Part shown: positions 26,688-34,402 of the stretch, piece after piece | Position numbering within the stretch: the stretch's first letter is position 1 | Layout: every line of letters starts with the position of its first letter | Notes under the pieces: model-generated | Told to the model about the DNA's origin: nothing | Database searches by the model: none | The model's input: the letters and a program-made list of their open reading frames with translations, nothing else | Source: Paradevosia sp036499825 | Lineage (GTDB): Bacteria; Pseudomonadota; Alphaproteobacteria; Rhizobiales; Devosiaceae | Direction: 5' to 3' | Length of the DNA: 64,000 nucleotides | Assembly: GCA_036499825.1 (NCBI GenBank) | Contig: DASYCZ010000043.1 | Coordinates: 62,001 to 126,000 of the forward strand | Made by a program: the position numbers and the translations under genes

Positions 26688-27443
26688 ATGGGTTTATCCG
26701 TTCCGATCCTAACCAGTATGGGCGCGGCCTTTCTGGGCTCGTTTGTCGAGGTCGTCGAAGCCTTCACCATCCTGCTTGCGGTCAGCATGGCGCGGGGCTG
26801 GAGGCCGGCGTGGATTGGCGGCGGTTTGGCGCTGGTGGTGCTGGCCGCGCTGGTATCGATCCTCGGGTCGTTGTTGACCACGCTGCCGTTGGCGCCGCTG
26901 CAATTTGTGGTCGGGGTGCTGCTGCTGCTCTTCGGCATCCGCTGGTTGCGCAAGGCTATCCTGCGCTCGGCCGGCGTCATGGCGCTGCACGACGAGGATG
27001 CGGCCTTCGCCCAACAGACGGAACTTCTCTCCCGACAGGAGCGCGGCGCGGGCGCCTTCTATCTTGCGGCCATCGCCGCCTTCAACGTGGTGTTGATGGA
27101 AGGACTGGAAGTGGTGTTCATCGTCCTTGCGGTCGGCAGTACGCATGGGACCATTTCCTATGCGGCGCTTGGCGCCGTCGTCGCCGCCGCCGCCGTAATG
27201 GCGATCGGCTTGCTTGTCCGCCGTCCTCTGTCTCTGGTTCCCGAAAACCTGCTGAAACTCATCGTCGGGGGACTGTTGATGAGCGTTGGGGTCTTCGTCC
27301 TCGGTGAAGGCATCGGCGCCGATTGGCCGGGGTCCAACCTCGCCATTATCGTTATTCTCGCCGTGGTTGGCCTGGCGACCGCCGGCGCGGTTTACCGGCT
27401 GCGCGGCAAATGCGCTGCCTTCCGCAAGAGCCAGCCATCATGA
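26688..27443 (+). CDS. Predicted FTR1-like membrane protein with two ExxE motifs
   Basis: A 251-residue integral membrane protein of about seven helices, of the type grouped as an uncharacterised COG (COG4280-like, by memory). Two halves each carry an acidic ExxE motif in a helix: Glu21-Glu24 in FVEVVEAFTILLAV and Glu138-Glu141 in LMEGLEVVFIVLAVG. The arrangement recalls the REGLE motifs of FTR1 iron permeases, but without the Arg, so metal transport is only a hypothesis. A charged loop (HDEDAAFAQQTELLSRQERG) separates the halves. The start at 26688 has AAGGG upstream. The stop overlaps the next gene by ATGA. Confidence 0.75.
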   Translation: MGLSVPILTSMGAAFLGSFVEVVEAFTILLAVSMARGWRPAWIGGGLALVVLAALVSILGSLLTTLPLAPLQFVVGVLLLLFGIRWLRKAILRSAGVMALHDEDAAFAQQTELLSRQERGAGAFYLAAIAAFNVVLMEGLEVVFIVLAVGSTHGTISYAALGAVVAAAAVMAIGLLVRRPLSLVPENLLKLIVGGLLMSVGVFVLGEGIGADWPGSNLAIIVILAVVGLATAGAVYRLRGKCAAFRKSQPS

Positions 27444-28249
27444 GTGCGGTGCGTGCGACCGCTCGCGAACTGCGCGGATTGTTTTTCGCCGATAGCTGCC
27501 TGCTTTTGCACGCCGCAATTCTCATCACTGTCGTCGCCGTCTGCGTCAGGCTGCTGCCGGTTCCGCCATTGGCCGGCGGCATCGTGTTGCTGGTGGGTTG
27601 TCTCGCCTTCGTCCTGCAGAGTACCAACCGGGCCTTCCACGCCTATAGCGGCGCCGCAGTCTCGCACGATTCCCGGGCCGGCGTGCTGTTCGACCATGCG
27701 ACGCGCCTCGCGACGGCCACCAGCATCGCCTTGACGATCGCGCTGGCGAGCCTTGGCGCCTTCGCCGCCTATCTGCAGTTTACAGGCAATGTGCATGCGA
27801 TCGAGCCGCAGATGGCCTATCGCTCCAATACGCTCGGAAGCGCCCAGCTGCAGCAGGTAATCGAGCAGAACGGTATCCGCACGATCCTCAATCTGCGCGG
27901 TGGCTCGATGGAGTCCCCCTGGTACGCCAACGAAGCCTCCATCGCGAAAAGTCACGGCGTGGCGTTGGTGGACGTACCGATGTCGGATGATCGTATGCCT
28001 GAGCCTCAAACATTATCGGCTCTGATCGCGACGCTGCACGACGCGCAATATCCCATTCTGATCCACTGCAAGGCCGGTGCCGACCGGACTGGCCTGGCCT
28101 CGGCGTTGTTCGAACTGCTGGTCATGAAGAAATCACCGCAGGAGGCAGCCGAGCAGCTCTCCTTCAATTACGGGCATTTCCCTTGGCTGGGCAGCAAGAC
28201 CGGCGCCATGGACCGCACCTTCTGGCAGGTGGTAGCCGAAACGCCGTAG
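27440..28249 (+). CDS. Membrane-anchored dual-specificity/tyrosine phosphatase-like protein
   Basis: A 269-residue protein. About three hydrophobic helices (residues 20-60 and 92-112) precede a cysteine-phosphatase domain with the P-loop HCKAGADRTG (Cys210, Arg216), a candidate general acid Asp183 or Asp184, and the family-typical NGIRTILNLRG and YRSNTLGSAQLQQ segments. The catalytic residues are intact, so it is probably active on phosphotyrosine, another phosphoester or a phospholipid. The start at 27440 overlaps the stop of the upstream membrane protein (ATGA), so the two are made together. The longer open frame from 27323 lies inside the upstream gene and is rejected. Confidence 0.85.
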   Translation: MSAVRATARELRGLFFADSCLLLHAAILITVVAVCVRLLPVPPLAGGIVLLVGCLAFVLQSTNRAFHAYSGAAVSHDSRAGVLFDHATRLATATSIALTIALASLGAFAAYLQFTGNVHAIEPQMAYRSNTLGSAQLQQVIEQNGIRTILNLRGGSMESPWYANEASIAKSHGVALVDVPMSDDRMPEPQTLSALIATLHDAQYPILIHCKAGADRTGLASALFELLVMKKSPQEAAEQLSFNYGHFPWLGSKTGAMDRTFWQVVAETP

Positions 28250-28251
28250 TT

Positions 28252-28623
28252 TCAGGCTGGTCCTGCCACGCCCACCAGATGGCCTTCCGGATCGGTGAAC
28301 TGCCCGACCACAAGCTGGCCGCTCGGCGACTTTACCGGCCCCAGAAGGCGTTTTCCGCCCAGGTTCTCTGCCTTTTGCAGTGCCGCCTCGACATTGGGTA
28401 CGCCGATATAGAACAGCACCTTGCTCTGGTAGTCGGCCCCACCGCCCACACCGCCCGGAATGCCCTCGCCATTATCCACGAAACCATAATCGTGGGGCTG
28501 GGAAACGGCGTCGGCGACGGGATTGCTGGTATCGAACGCCCAGCCGAAGAGGTCGCCGTAGTAGCTCCGCAATTTAGCGGGCTCCCGGCCGATGATTTCG
28601 AAGTGCACGACGGGCTGTCCCAT
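28252..28623 (-). CDS. VOC/glyoxalase superfamily protein
   Basis: A 123-residue single-unit VOC protein. It has two beta-alpha-beta-beta-beta modules: VVHFEIIGREPAKLRSYYGDLFGW and LFYIGVPNVEAALQKAENLGG, ending with FTDPEGHLVGVAG. His7 and the late glutamate are candidate metal ligands. Function is unknown; relatives include dioxygenases, glyoxalases and antibiotic-binding proteins. It converges with the phosphatase gene, separated by two bases, and 103 bp separate it from a second VOC gene on the same strand. Confidence 0.85.
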   Translation of the reverse strand: MGQPVVHFEIIGREPAKLRSYYGDLFGWAFDTSNPVADAVSQPHDYGFVDNGEGIPGGVGGGADYQSKVLFYIGVPNVEAALQKAENLGGKRLLGPVKSPSGQLVVGQFTDPEGHLVGVAGPA

Positions 28624-28726
28624 GGCGGTTCCTTTCTGCGGATTGCCACACTCATTATGTCGACAGGGCCTAGCCGATTCGCTGCTTTTTTTTGCGTCGT
28701 TGGAAACATCAGCTGCCGCCAGCAGG

Positions 28727-29089
28727 CTAGTGCGTTGAACGGTGGTTCTCGTCCATGCCCTGGGCGAAAACGATCTGGTTGCCGTCTGGATCGGTGATGA
28801 TCGCGGTCTTGATCACATCCGAATCCGTGATCGGGCCGACGCGGATCCCCTTGCTCTCCAGATCCCGCAACCGCCTGGTGAGGTCGTTTTCGGCGAACGT
28901 TACCGAGGAATGGCCGGCCCGCTTGTCGTCCTTAAAGACCTGCATCCAGCCGCCAGTTTCGAAATGCCATTCGGCAAGCCCATCCATGGGCCGTGAATCG
29001 GGACTGCGATCAAGCAGCTTGCCGTACCAGGATATGGCAGTGTCCAGATTTTTGACGGCGATACCCGCAAGCGCGTTCGTAACGGTCAT
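28727..29089 (-). CDS. VOC/glyoxalase superfamily protein
   Basis: A 120-residue VOC protein. The first module ALAGIAVKNLDTAISWYGKLL and the second SSVTFAENDLTRRLRDLESKG are visible, ending in ITDPDGNQIVFAQG. The first metal-ligand position is Ala rather than His, so it may not use metal like a true glyoxalase. It is preceded by a tRNA-Glu gene on the same strand and followed by another VOC gene. Function unknown. Confidence 0.83.
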   Translation of the reverse strand: MTVTNALAGIAVKNLDTAISWYGKLLDRSPDSRPMDGLAEWHFETGGWMQVFKDDKRAGHSSVTFAENDLTRRLRDLESKGIRVGPITDSDVIKTAIITDPDGNQIVFAQGMDENHRSTH

Positions 29090-29225
29090 TGGTCATCTCC
29101 AAAGAGTTGATGATCAAGGGCCAACGCCAGGCGAGGGAGCAGGTTCCGCGTTCGTGAAAACGCATCGGGATCCGATGTCCACGGTCTTGTCGGCGCAGGA
29201 TTTCAACCAAGGGAAGATTGGTTCC

Positions 29226-29300
29226 TGGCGCGCCCAGGGGGAATCGAACCCCCGTTCCCGCCGTGAGAGGGCGGTGTCCTGACCGCTAGACGATGGGCGC
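29226..29300 (-). tRNA. tRNA-Glu (CTC)
   Basis: A 75-nt cloverleaf on the minus strand: acceptor GCGCCCA pairs with TGGGCGC, the anticodon stem is CCGCC/GGCGG with loop CTCTCAC (anticodon CTC, reads GAG), the T-arm is GGGGG-TTCGATT-CCCCC, and CCA is encoded. A second tRNA-Glu (TTC) lies at 31707-31781 on the same strand. Confidence 0.96.
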
Positions 29301-29426
29301 GGATCAAGAGCAAGGTCTCGCGGCGCCACGGCAAGCCGCAGCGCGAGACAGGCGTCCTATAGGTCGAAAGCGGGGAGGCTGTCCAGTGGCATTCTGCGTA
29401 AAGACCGTAAAGGTCAACGCCATGTC

Positions 29427-30686
29427 TCAGTTCTGTTCTGACGCGGGATTGATCCGGCGCTGTAGCAGCAGAAGGCCGAGAAGTGCGCAGAACGCGACGA
29501 TCGAAATGGCGAAGGCCAGCCACAAGGCCGCGCGCGGCCCTGACGAGGTGAGGAGGGCGGTGAACAGCGGTGGGGCGGCCGCGAAGGAAAGGTTGAGGGG
29601 GACGGCCAGCTGTGCCGAGGCGCGGGCATAGGCGCCGGTCGGGAAAATTTGCAGCGGCAGCGTGGCCCGGGTAACGGCGGTGATGCCGCTGGCAAGCCCA
29701 TAGAGCGTGGCGAAAAGCATGGCGCCGAAAAAGTTGCTGGTCAGCAGCAGGACGATGAAGCTCAGTGGAAACAGCGCTGTGGCCAAAAGGCCGGTGACGA
29801 AGCCCGAGAGACGCCGGCCGCCAAGAAAATCGACCAGGCGGCCGCCCCATTGGGCGAGGCCGATAAAGGCGGCGGCCGCCAATGCGCTGGCATGATCGAG
29901 GCCCGCGGCCTCGAACAGGATAATGATGGTGAGCGCAAAGCCCCAGGTGACGAAGCCATTGGCCGCAAAGGTCACGGCGATGAGGATAAAGCGGGGGCGG
30001 TCGATGGCGCCGGGCTCGGCCGTCTTCGTGGCTGCGGGCTTTCCCCTGGGCCGTCGGGCAAGTGTGCTCCAAAACAGTGGCATGCACACGAGCAGTACGA
30101 GAGCGGCATAAACCAGGGTTGTGGTGCGCCAGCCCCATTCAGCCTGCATGAAACCTGTCACTGGCCACACGATACTCGACGTCAGCCCGCCGGCCAGGAC
30201 CAGCACGGCGAGGGCCTGGCGCGCTTTTCCACCGGCGACCTCGGCCAGGGCTATCTGCGCCGCGGTCGTCAGCATGGTGGCCCCGGCGAGGCCGAGGAAA
30301 ATCCATGACACCACATAGGCCACCGGGCCATTGGCGAGACCCATGACCAACAGCCCGGTAGCGCCCAGGACTGATCCCAGGACCATGATGGGGCGCGCTC
30401 CGTGGCGCGCGAAAACGGCGCTCAGGGGCCACGACACCATGGCCATCACCACCAGCATGATCGTCGGCCCGGCCATGACCAGCGGCAGGGCCATGCCCAG
30501 ATCAGTCGCCATGGCCGGTCCCGTGATCGCCGGCATATAGAAGGTAGCACCCCAGCCAATGAGCTGGGTGATCGACAGAGCCGCAACGGCACGTACCGTC
30601 GGCGATGTTCGCAGTGCGAACGGCAAAGAAAGTATCGCTGCCAGGCGCGTGTATTTGACATCGGAATCAAGCGGTGGCGAGCGCAT
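29427..30686 (-). CDS. MFS transporter
   Basis: A 419-residue major facilitator with twelve predicted helices. The pattern SITQLIGWGATFYMPAITGP at helix 1 and the short basic loop HGARPIMVLGSVLGATG between helices 2 and 3 fit the family. The substrate is unknown. The start at 30686 follows AGGAAA; the open frame back to 30896 would run into the LysR gene and is not used. It is divergent from a LysR-type regulator 90 bp away, which probably controls it. The pair sits between two tRNA-Glu genes. Confidence 0.88.
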   Translation of the reverse strand: MRSPPLDSDVKYTRLAAILSLPFALRTSPTVRAVAALSITQLIGWGATFYMPAITGPAMATDLGMALPLVMAGPTIMLVVMAMVSWPLSAVFARHGARPIMVLGSVLGATGLLVMGLANGPVAYVVSWIFLGLAGATMLTTAAQIALAEVAGGKARQALAVLVLAGGLTSSIVWPVTGFMQAEWGWRTTTLVYAALVLLVCMPLFWSTLARRPRGKPAATKTAEPGAIDRPRFILIAVTFAANGFVTWGFALTIIILFEAAGLDHASALAAAAFIGLAQWGGRLVDFLGGRRLSGFVTGLLATALFPLSFIVLLLTSNFFGAMLFATLYGLASGITAVTRATLPLQIFPTGAYARASAQLAVPLNLSFAAAPPLFTALLTSSGPRAALWLAFAISIVAFCALLGLLLLQRRINPASEQN

Positions 30687-30776
30687 ACCATTTCCTGAAA
30701 GGCTTTGATTGCCGCTCGTGCTATATTTTCGGACGGCATTCAAACCAGGAATTTGCGGGGAGCCTGAGGAAAATTC

Positions 30777-31658
30777 ATGCAGAACAGGCATCGCGTCTCT
30801 CTGAACGCCATTCGTGTGTTCGCGATCGTGGCTCGTACCGGAAGCCTTACGGCGGCCGGCGTCGAGCTCGGCGTGACCTCGGGCGCGGTGAGCCACCAGC
30901 TCAAGAAGCTCGAAGACGAGCTTGGGGTGAACTTTTTCCGCCGCGGCAACAACGCCGTGTCCCTAACGGACGTGGGGCGGCGATTCTATCAGGAGATCGC
31001 GCCGGCGATCGGGCTTATCGAGCGGTCGGCCGAAGCGCTTTATCGCGACGAGAATGAAATCAGCGTCCATGCGACGACGTCGCTGGCGCTGCGTTGGCTT
31101 ATTCCATCATTGGAACGCTTCCGCACCCTCAACCCTCAGGTGCGTGTTCGCGTGGAAACGAGTTCTGCGCGCGGTTTTTCGGCCGTTCCCGATTCCGATG
31201 TCAGCATCCGGCATTTCCGAATCGGCGAGGTGGCCGACGGATGGGACTTCCTGGCGCGCGACCTGCGGCGCCCGGTGGTTTCTCCGAGCCTGTTGGCGAG
31301 GGGGGGCATCAAGGGGCGGGAGACCGCTGTCCCGGATGTGCCGGCTTTGCAATGTTGCGTGGGCAATTGGGACTGGGGGCTCTGGTGCGAGACGTTCGAT
31401 ATCCCGCTCGCAGACCTGTCCCTTGCCCATGCCTTCGACACGGATGATGCGGCGCTTCACGCCTGTGTTGCCGGTTTGGGAATGGTGCTCGGCCCCACGA
31501 TTCTCACGGGCCGGGAAACCAAGTCGGGGGCTTTGGTGACCCTGCCTGGATATGAGCCGGTCGAAACCGGAACCTACCGCTACCAGCGCCGCTCGGAATC
31601 GAGGGCAGTCCGGCAATTTTGTGGCTGGATGGATACCGAAATGCGCGGCCTCGCATGA
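30777..31658 (+). CDS. LysR family transcriptional regulator (GcvA-like)
   Basis: A 293-residue LysR protein. The winged helix-turn-helix SLTAAGVELGVTSGAVSHQLKKLE lies at residues ~20-45, the linker helix follows, and the effector domain covers the rest. The phrase 'TSGAVSHQLKKLE' and the substrate-domain ending resemble the GcvA group. The start ATG at 30777 has GAGGAAAA upstream. It is divergent from the MFS gene, the usual layout for a LysR target. No T-N11-A site could be assigned with confidence in the 90-bp spacer. Confidence 0.92.
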   Translation: MQNRHRVSLNAIRVFAIVARTGSLTAAGVELGVTSGAVSHQLKKLEDELGVNFFRRGNNAVSLTDVGRRFYQEIAPAIGLIERSAEALYRDENEISVHATTSLALRWLIPSLERFRTLNPQVRVRVETSSARGFSAVPDSDVSIRHFRIGEVADGWDFLARDLRRPVVSPSLLARGGIKGRETAVPDVPALQCCVGNWDWGLWCETFDIPLADLSLAHAFDTDDAALHACVAGLGMVLGPTILTGRETKSGALVTLPGYEPVETGTYRYQRRSESRAVRQFCGWMDTEMRGLA

Positions 31659-31706
31659 GAGGCCGCGGTCGCGGAAATCGGAGTCGTGAATAAGCGCCAG
31701 AAATAG

Positions 31707-31781
31707 TGGCGCGCCCTAGGGGAATCGAACCCCTCTCTCCACCGTGAAAGGGTGGCGTCCTGACCGATAGACGAAGGGCGC
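31707..31781 (-). tRNA. tRNA-Glu (TTC)
   Basis: A 75-nt cloverleaf on the minus strand: acceptor GCGCCCT/AGGGCGC, anticodon stem CCACC/GGTGG with loop CTTTCAC (anticodon TTC, reads GAA), T-arm GGGG-TTCGATT-CCCC and encoded CCA. It is similar to, but not identical with, the CTC isoacceptor at 29226-29300. Confidence 0.96.
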
Positions 31782-31870
31782 TTTGCGCTGGGACCGTATA
31801 GGGGTGTTGTCGGCGCTGCGCAAGTGTCTTTTCGGCGCTTTTCTCACACCAAGAAAGCCGCTCGCAAAGA

Positions 31871-32335
31871 CTAGCAGCCGCTGAATGTGACCGGGTGACT
31901 CCAGCCACGGGGGCGATCGCGGACGTCGACATGGATAAAGCTACGGCCCGGATAGCAGCCGAGGCCGCCAACACCATCCTCGCGCATGGCGAAGGCGATC
32001 AATTGATCCTTGGGTACGCCGGGAATGAAGAAATCGGCGGCCATGCATTTCTTGTGGAACGAGGCTTCCTTGCCGCCGGCGGCTTCGTTGTGACCCTCGT
32101 CGCGATAGCCTGAGTTCATCACGACCTTCTTGCCGAACCAGCCTTCGAATTCCCAGATCACGAAGCGCAGTTTCGGCGATATGCAGAAGGCGTTGACCTC
32201 GCTGCTGGCCGTATAGGTGCCCCAGCTGTTGTAGCGCCCCTGATAGCCGGGGCCGCTGGAGCTGGCGAACATCGCCATGGGCAAGCAGCCGCTGAGAGTT
32301 AGAGCGCATACCAATGCAAGGCAAAAAAATTTCAT
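31871..32335 (-). CDS. Lipoprotein with M15-type (YcbK/DUF882-like) peptidase domain
   Basis: A 154-residue protein. Residues 1-16 form a lipoprotein signal with the lipobox LSGC (Cys17). The M15 zinc triad is intact: His94 and Asp101 in SFHKKCMAADFF and His135 in FIHVDVR. The domain resembles D,D-carboxypeptidase-like proteins acting on peptidoglycan stem peptides. The family is known from several bacteria, but its substrate is unproven. GGAAG sits five bases ahead of the ATG at 32335; the GTG two codons upstream is less likely. It is monocistronic and lies next to tRNA-Glu (TTC). Confidence 0.8.
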   Translation of the reverse strand: MKFFCLALVCALTLSGCLPMAMFASSSGPGYQGRYNSWGTYTASSEVNAFCISPKLRFVIWEFEGWFGKKVVMNSGYRDEGHNEAAGGKEASFHKKCMAADFFIPGVPKDQLIAFAMREDGVGGLGCYPGRSFIHVDVRDRPRGWSHPVTFSGC

Positions 32336-32455
32336 GGCCACTTCCGGGCCGGCGATGGGGATCGACCAGCGGGTCCGACGATGACCGATAAAATATGAGC
32401 TTTTATGCTAACCGCGCGCTAACCGGTTTGGTGAACGCGCGGTTAATCTTGTCGA

Positions 32456-32872
32456 CTACCAGCTGCCGGTGTTCGGCATCGATGCCCAGGGTTCCTGTGC
32501 GGGCAGCGTGCCGTCCTGGATCAACTCGATCGAGATGCCGTCGGGGGAGCGCACGAAGGCCATATGCCCGTCACGGGGAGGCCGGTTGATGGTGACGCCC
32601 ATGTCCTGAAGATGTTTGCACAGGGCATAGATGTCCTTGGTCCGATAGGCGAGGTGGCCGAAATTGCGGCCGCCCGTATAAGGCTCCGGATCCCAGTTAT
32701 AAGTGAGTTCGACTTCGCCGCCCTGGTCGCCGGGTGCCCTGAGGAAAATCAGGGTATAGCGGCCCTTCTCGTTTTCCGACCGGCGGACTTCTTCCAGTCC
32801 CAGGCCCTGGCAATAGAATTTGAGACTTGCGGTGACGTCGGTCACGCGGACCATGGTATGCAGGTACTGCAT
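32456..32872 (-). CDS. gloA: Lactoylglutathione lyase (glyoxalase I)
   Basis: A 138-residue VOC protein. It opens with MQYLHTMVRVTDVTASLKFY and contains the typical GEVELTYN (Glu ligand), NFGHLAYRTKD (His ligand) and SPDGISIELIQ (Glu ligand). These fit the metal sites of glyoxalase I, which converts the methylglyoxal-glutathione adduct to S-lactoylglutathione in the cytoplasm. The C-terminus carries a short extra tail. It is monocistronic. Glyoxalase I is the likeliest activity, but a VOC relative cannot be excluded. Confidence 0.87.
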   Translation of the reverse strand: MQYLHTMVRVTDVTASLKFYCQGLGLEEVRRSENEKGRYTLIFLRAPGDQGGEVELTYNWDPEPYTGGRNFGHLAYRTKDIYALCKHLQDMGVTINRPPRDGHMAFVRSPDGISIELIQDGTLPAQEPWASMPNTGSW

Positions 32873-33085
32873 CGGGCGCTTCCTCGCTGATTTGTTGGTT
32901 GGCCAGGCAAGCTAGCAAGGCGGTATGGCGCCGGGCAATCTGCCAGCCGGCTGAAAAAGGCAGTTAATGCCGAAAACAAATTTACAACGACTCCTTAACT
33001 TTTGTTGCTGAATCGGCCAGACTGATTTTGTCTTGTGGAGTACCTCGCGGCGGCGAGGGGCGTGCTGAAAGAGGGTTTGGGGGGC

Positions 33086-33706
33086 ATGGGGGGTAAGTTT
33101 TCACCCGATCGCGATGAGCGTGGATTCCAGTCCACCGATTCGGATTTGGACGCCGGCGAGGACGTTGGCGCGTCCGCTGGGCACAATCTTGATGTTATTG
33201 AGGTTTCCGGCGCCATCAAATGGTTCGACGTCGCCAAGGGGTTTGGCTTTATCGTTCCTGACAACGGTATGGCCGATGTGCTTTTGCACGTGACCTGCCT
33301 GCGGCGCGACGGTTACCAGACCGCCTATGAGGGCGCGCGGATCGTGGTCGAGGCGCTGAACCGGCCTGGTGGCCTGCAGGCGTTCCGGATTCTGTCGATG
33401 GATGAATCCACAGCCCGCCACCCAGCACAAATGCCGGCGGCGCGTACGCATGTAACGGTCGAGCCGACGTCGCGGCTCGAGCGGCTCGAAGTCAAATGGT
33501 TCAATCGCATTCGCGGCTTCGGCTTCCTGTCGGCGGGGGAGGGCTCGCCTGATATCTTCGTACATATGGAGACCTTGCGGCGCTTCGGCATTACCGAACT
33601 GCGCCCGGGCCAATATGTACTGGTACGCTACGGCATCGGTCCCAAAGGCCTCATGGTTGCCGAAATCCGCCCGGATGGTTGGGGCGATGCCCCGTCCTCC
33701 CACTAA
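33086..33706 (+). CDS. Protein with two cold-shock domains
   Basis: A 206-residue protein with an acidic, disordered N-terminus (1-36), then two cold-shock domains. The first (about 38-105) has IKWFDVAKGFGFIVPD; the second (about 130-195) has VKWFNRIRGFGFLSAGEG with DIFVHMETLRR. Both keep the aromatic RNP residues that bind single-stranded RNA or DNA, so it is probably an RNA chaperone. Two-domain CspA-like proteins are known in Rhizobiales. The ATG at 33086 is chosen; a GTG frame start at 33035 is less likely. A DUF192 gene follows 12 bp downstream, so the two are probably co-transcribed. Confidence 0.87.
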   Translation: MGGKFSPDRDERGFQSTDSDLDAGEDVGASAGHNLDVIEVSGAIKWFDVAKGFGFIVPDNGMADVLLHVTCLRRDGYQTAYEGARIVVEALNRPGGLQAFRILSMDESTARHPAQMPAARTHVTVEPTSRLERLEVKWFNRIRGFGFLSAGEGSPDIFVHMETLRRFGITELRPGQYVLVRYGIGPKGLMVAEIRPDGWGDAPSSH

Positions 33707-33718
33707 CCGGAACAATTC

Positions 33719-34210
33719 ATGGCCCATCGTCGGTTTCCTGGCTTTCGTCCCCCCGTGACGCTCCGTGCGCTTGGGCTGCTGCTGGCTGCGATGATCGCGT
33801 TCATGCCGCTCGCCGCCTGCAGTGCGGAGACCAAGGCGGTGTTGCACACGGCCAAGGGGGATTTCCCCTTCAATATCGAAATCGCCGACACCGACGCCGA
33901 GCGGGAAAAGGGCCTGATGTTCCGGCAGGAACTGGCGCCTGACGCCGGCATGCTCTTTGATTTCTTCAAGGAGCAGGAAACCTCGTTCTGGATGCAGAAC
34001 ACCCTGATTCCGCTCGATATGGTGTTCATCGGCGCGGATGGTTTGGTCAAGAGTATCCACGTCAACGCCCGGCCGATGGACCCGACGCCCATTCCGTCGG
34101 GCGTGCCCGTGCGCTTCGTGTTGGAGATCGCGGGCGGCCGCTCGCAGCAGATCGGTCTCGCTGTTGGTGATCGTCTTGAAAACGACCGGGTCGGCACCAA
34201 GCCCGAGTGA
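33719..34210 (+). CDS. DUF192 family lipoprotein
   Basis: A 163-residue protein. A hydrophobic N-terminal signal ends in the lipobox LAAC, so the mature protein is probably a periplasmic lipoprotein. The DUF192 domain carries GLMFRQELAPDAGMLFDF and FWMQNTLIPLDMVFIGADG, the two best-known family segments. The function is unknown. It follows the double cold-shock gene by 12 bp, an arrangement often seen in Rhizobiales. Confidence 0.88.
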   Translation: MAHRRFPGFRPPVTLRALGLLLAAMIAFMPLAACSAETKAVLHTAKGDFPFNIEIADTDAEREKGLMFRQELAPDAGMLFDFFKEQETSFWMQNTLIPLDMVFIGADGLVKSIHVNARPMDPTPIPSGVPVRFVLEIAGGRSQQIGLAVGDRLENDRVGTKPE

Positions 34211-34402
34211 AAACCATCGGGCGTGACTTCAACGTCACAAATCTGTCGCTTAACCAAAGTTAGGCTGAGTTTTTTGGTTTAACGTTCTTGCGTTGCACGA
34301 AAAAAGTGCACTATTTTAATTCCGAAGTTGGTTGGCCCCGACCGAGTCTATATTTCTAAAAGGCTCCGTCCGGGCTTCTTTATTGATAGTCTGGAAACTC
34401 CC

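Noticed and set aside
30687..30896. N-terminal extension of the MFS frame
   Set aside because: It runs into the divergent LysR gene; AGGAAA sets the start at 30686.
29226..31781. attL/attR of an integrated element at the two tRNA-Glu genes
   Set aside because: The tRNA genes differ in anticodon and in several stem positions, and no integrase lies between them.
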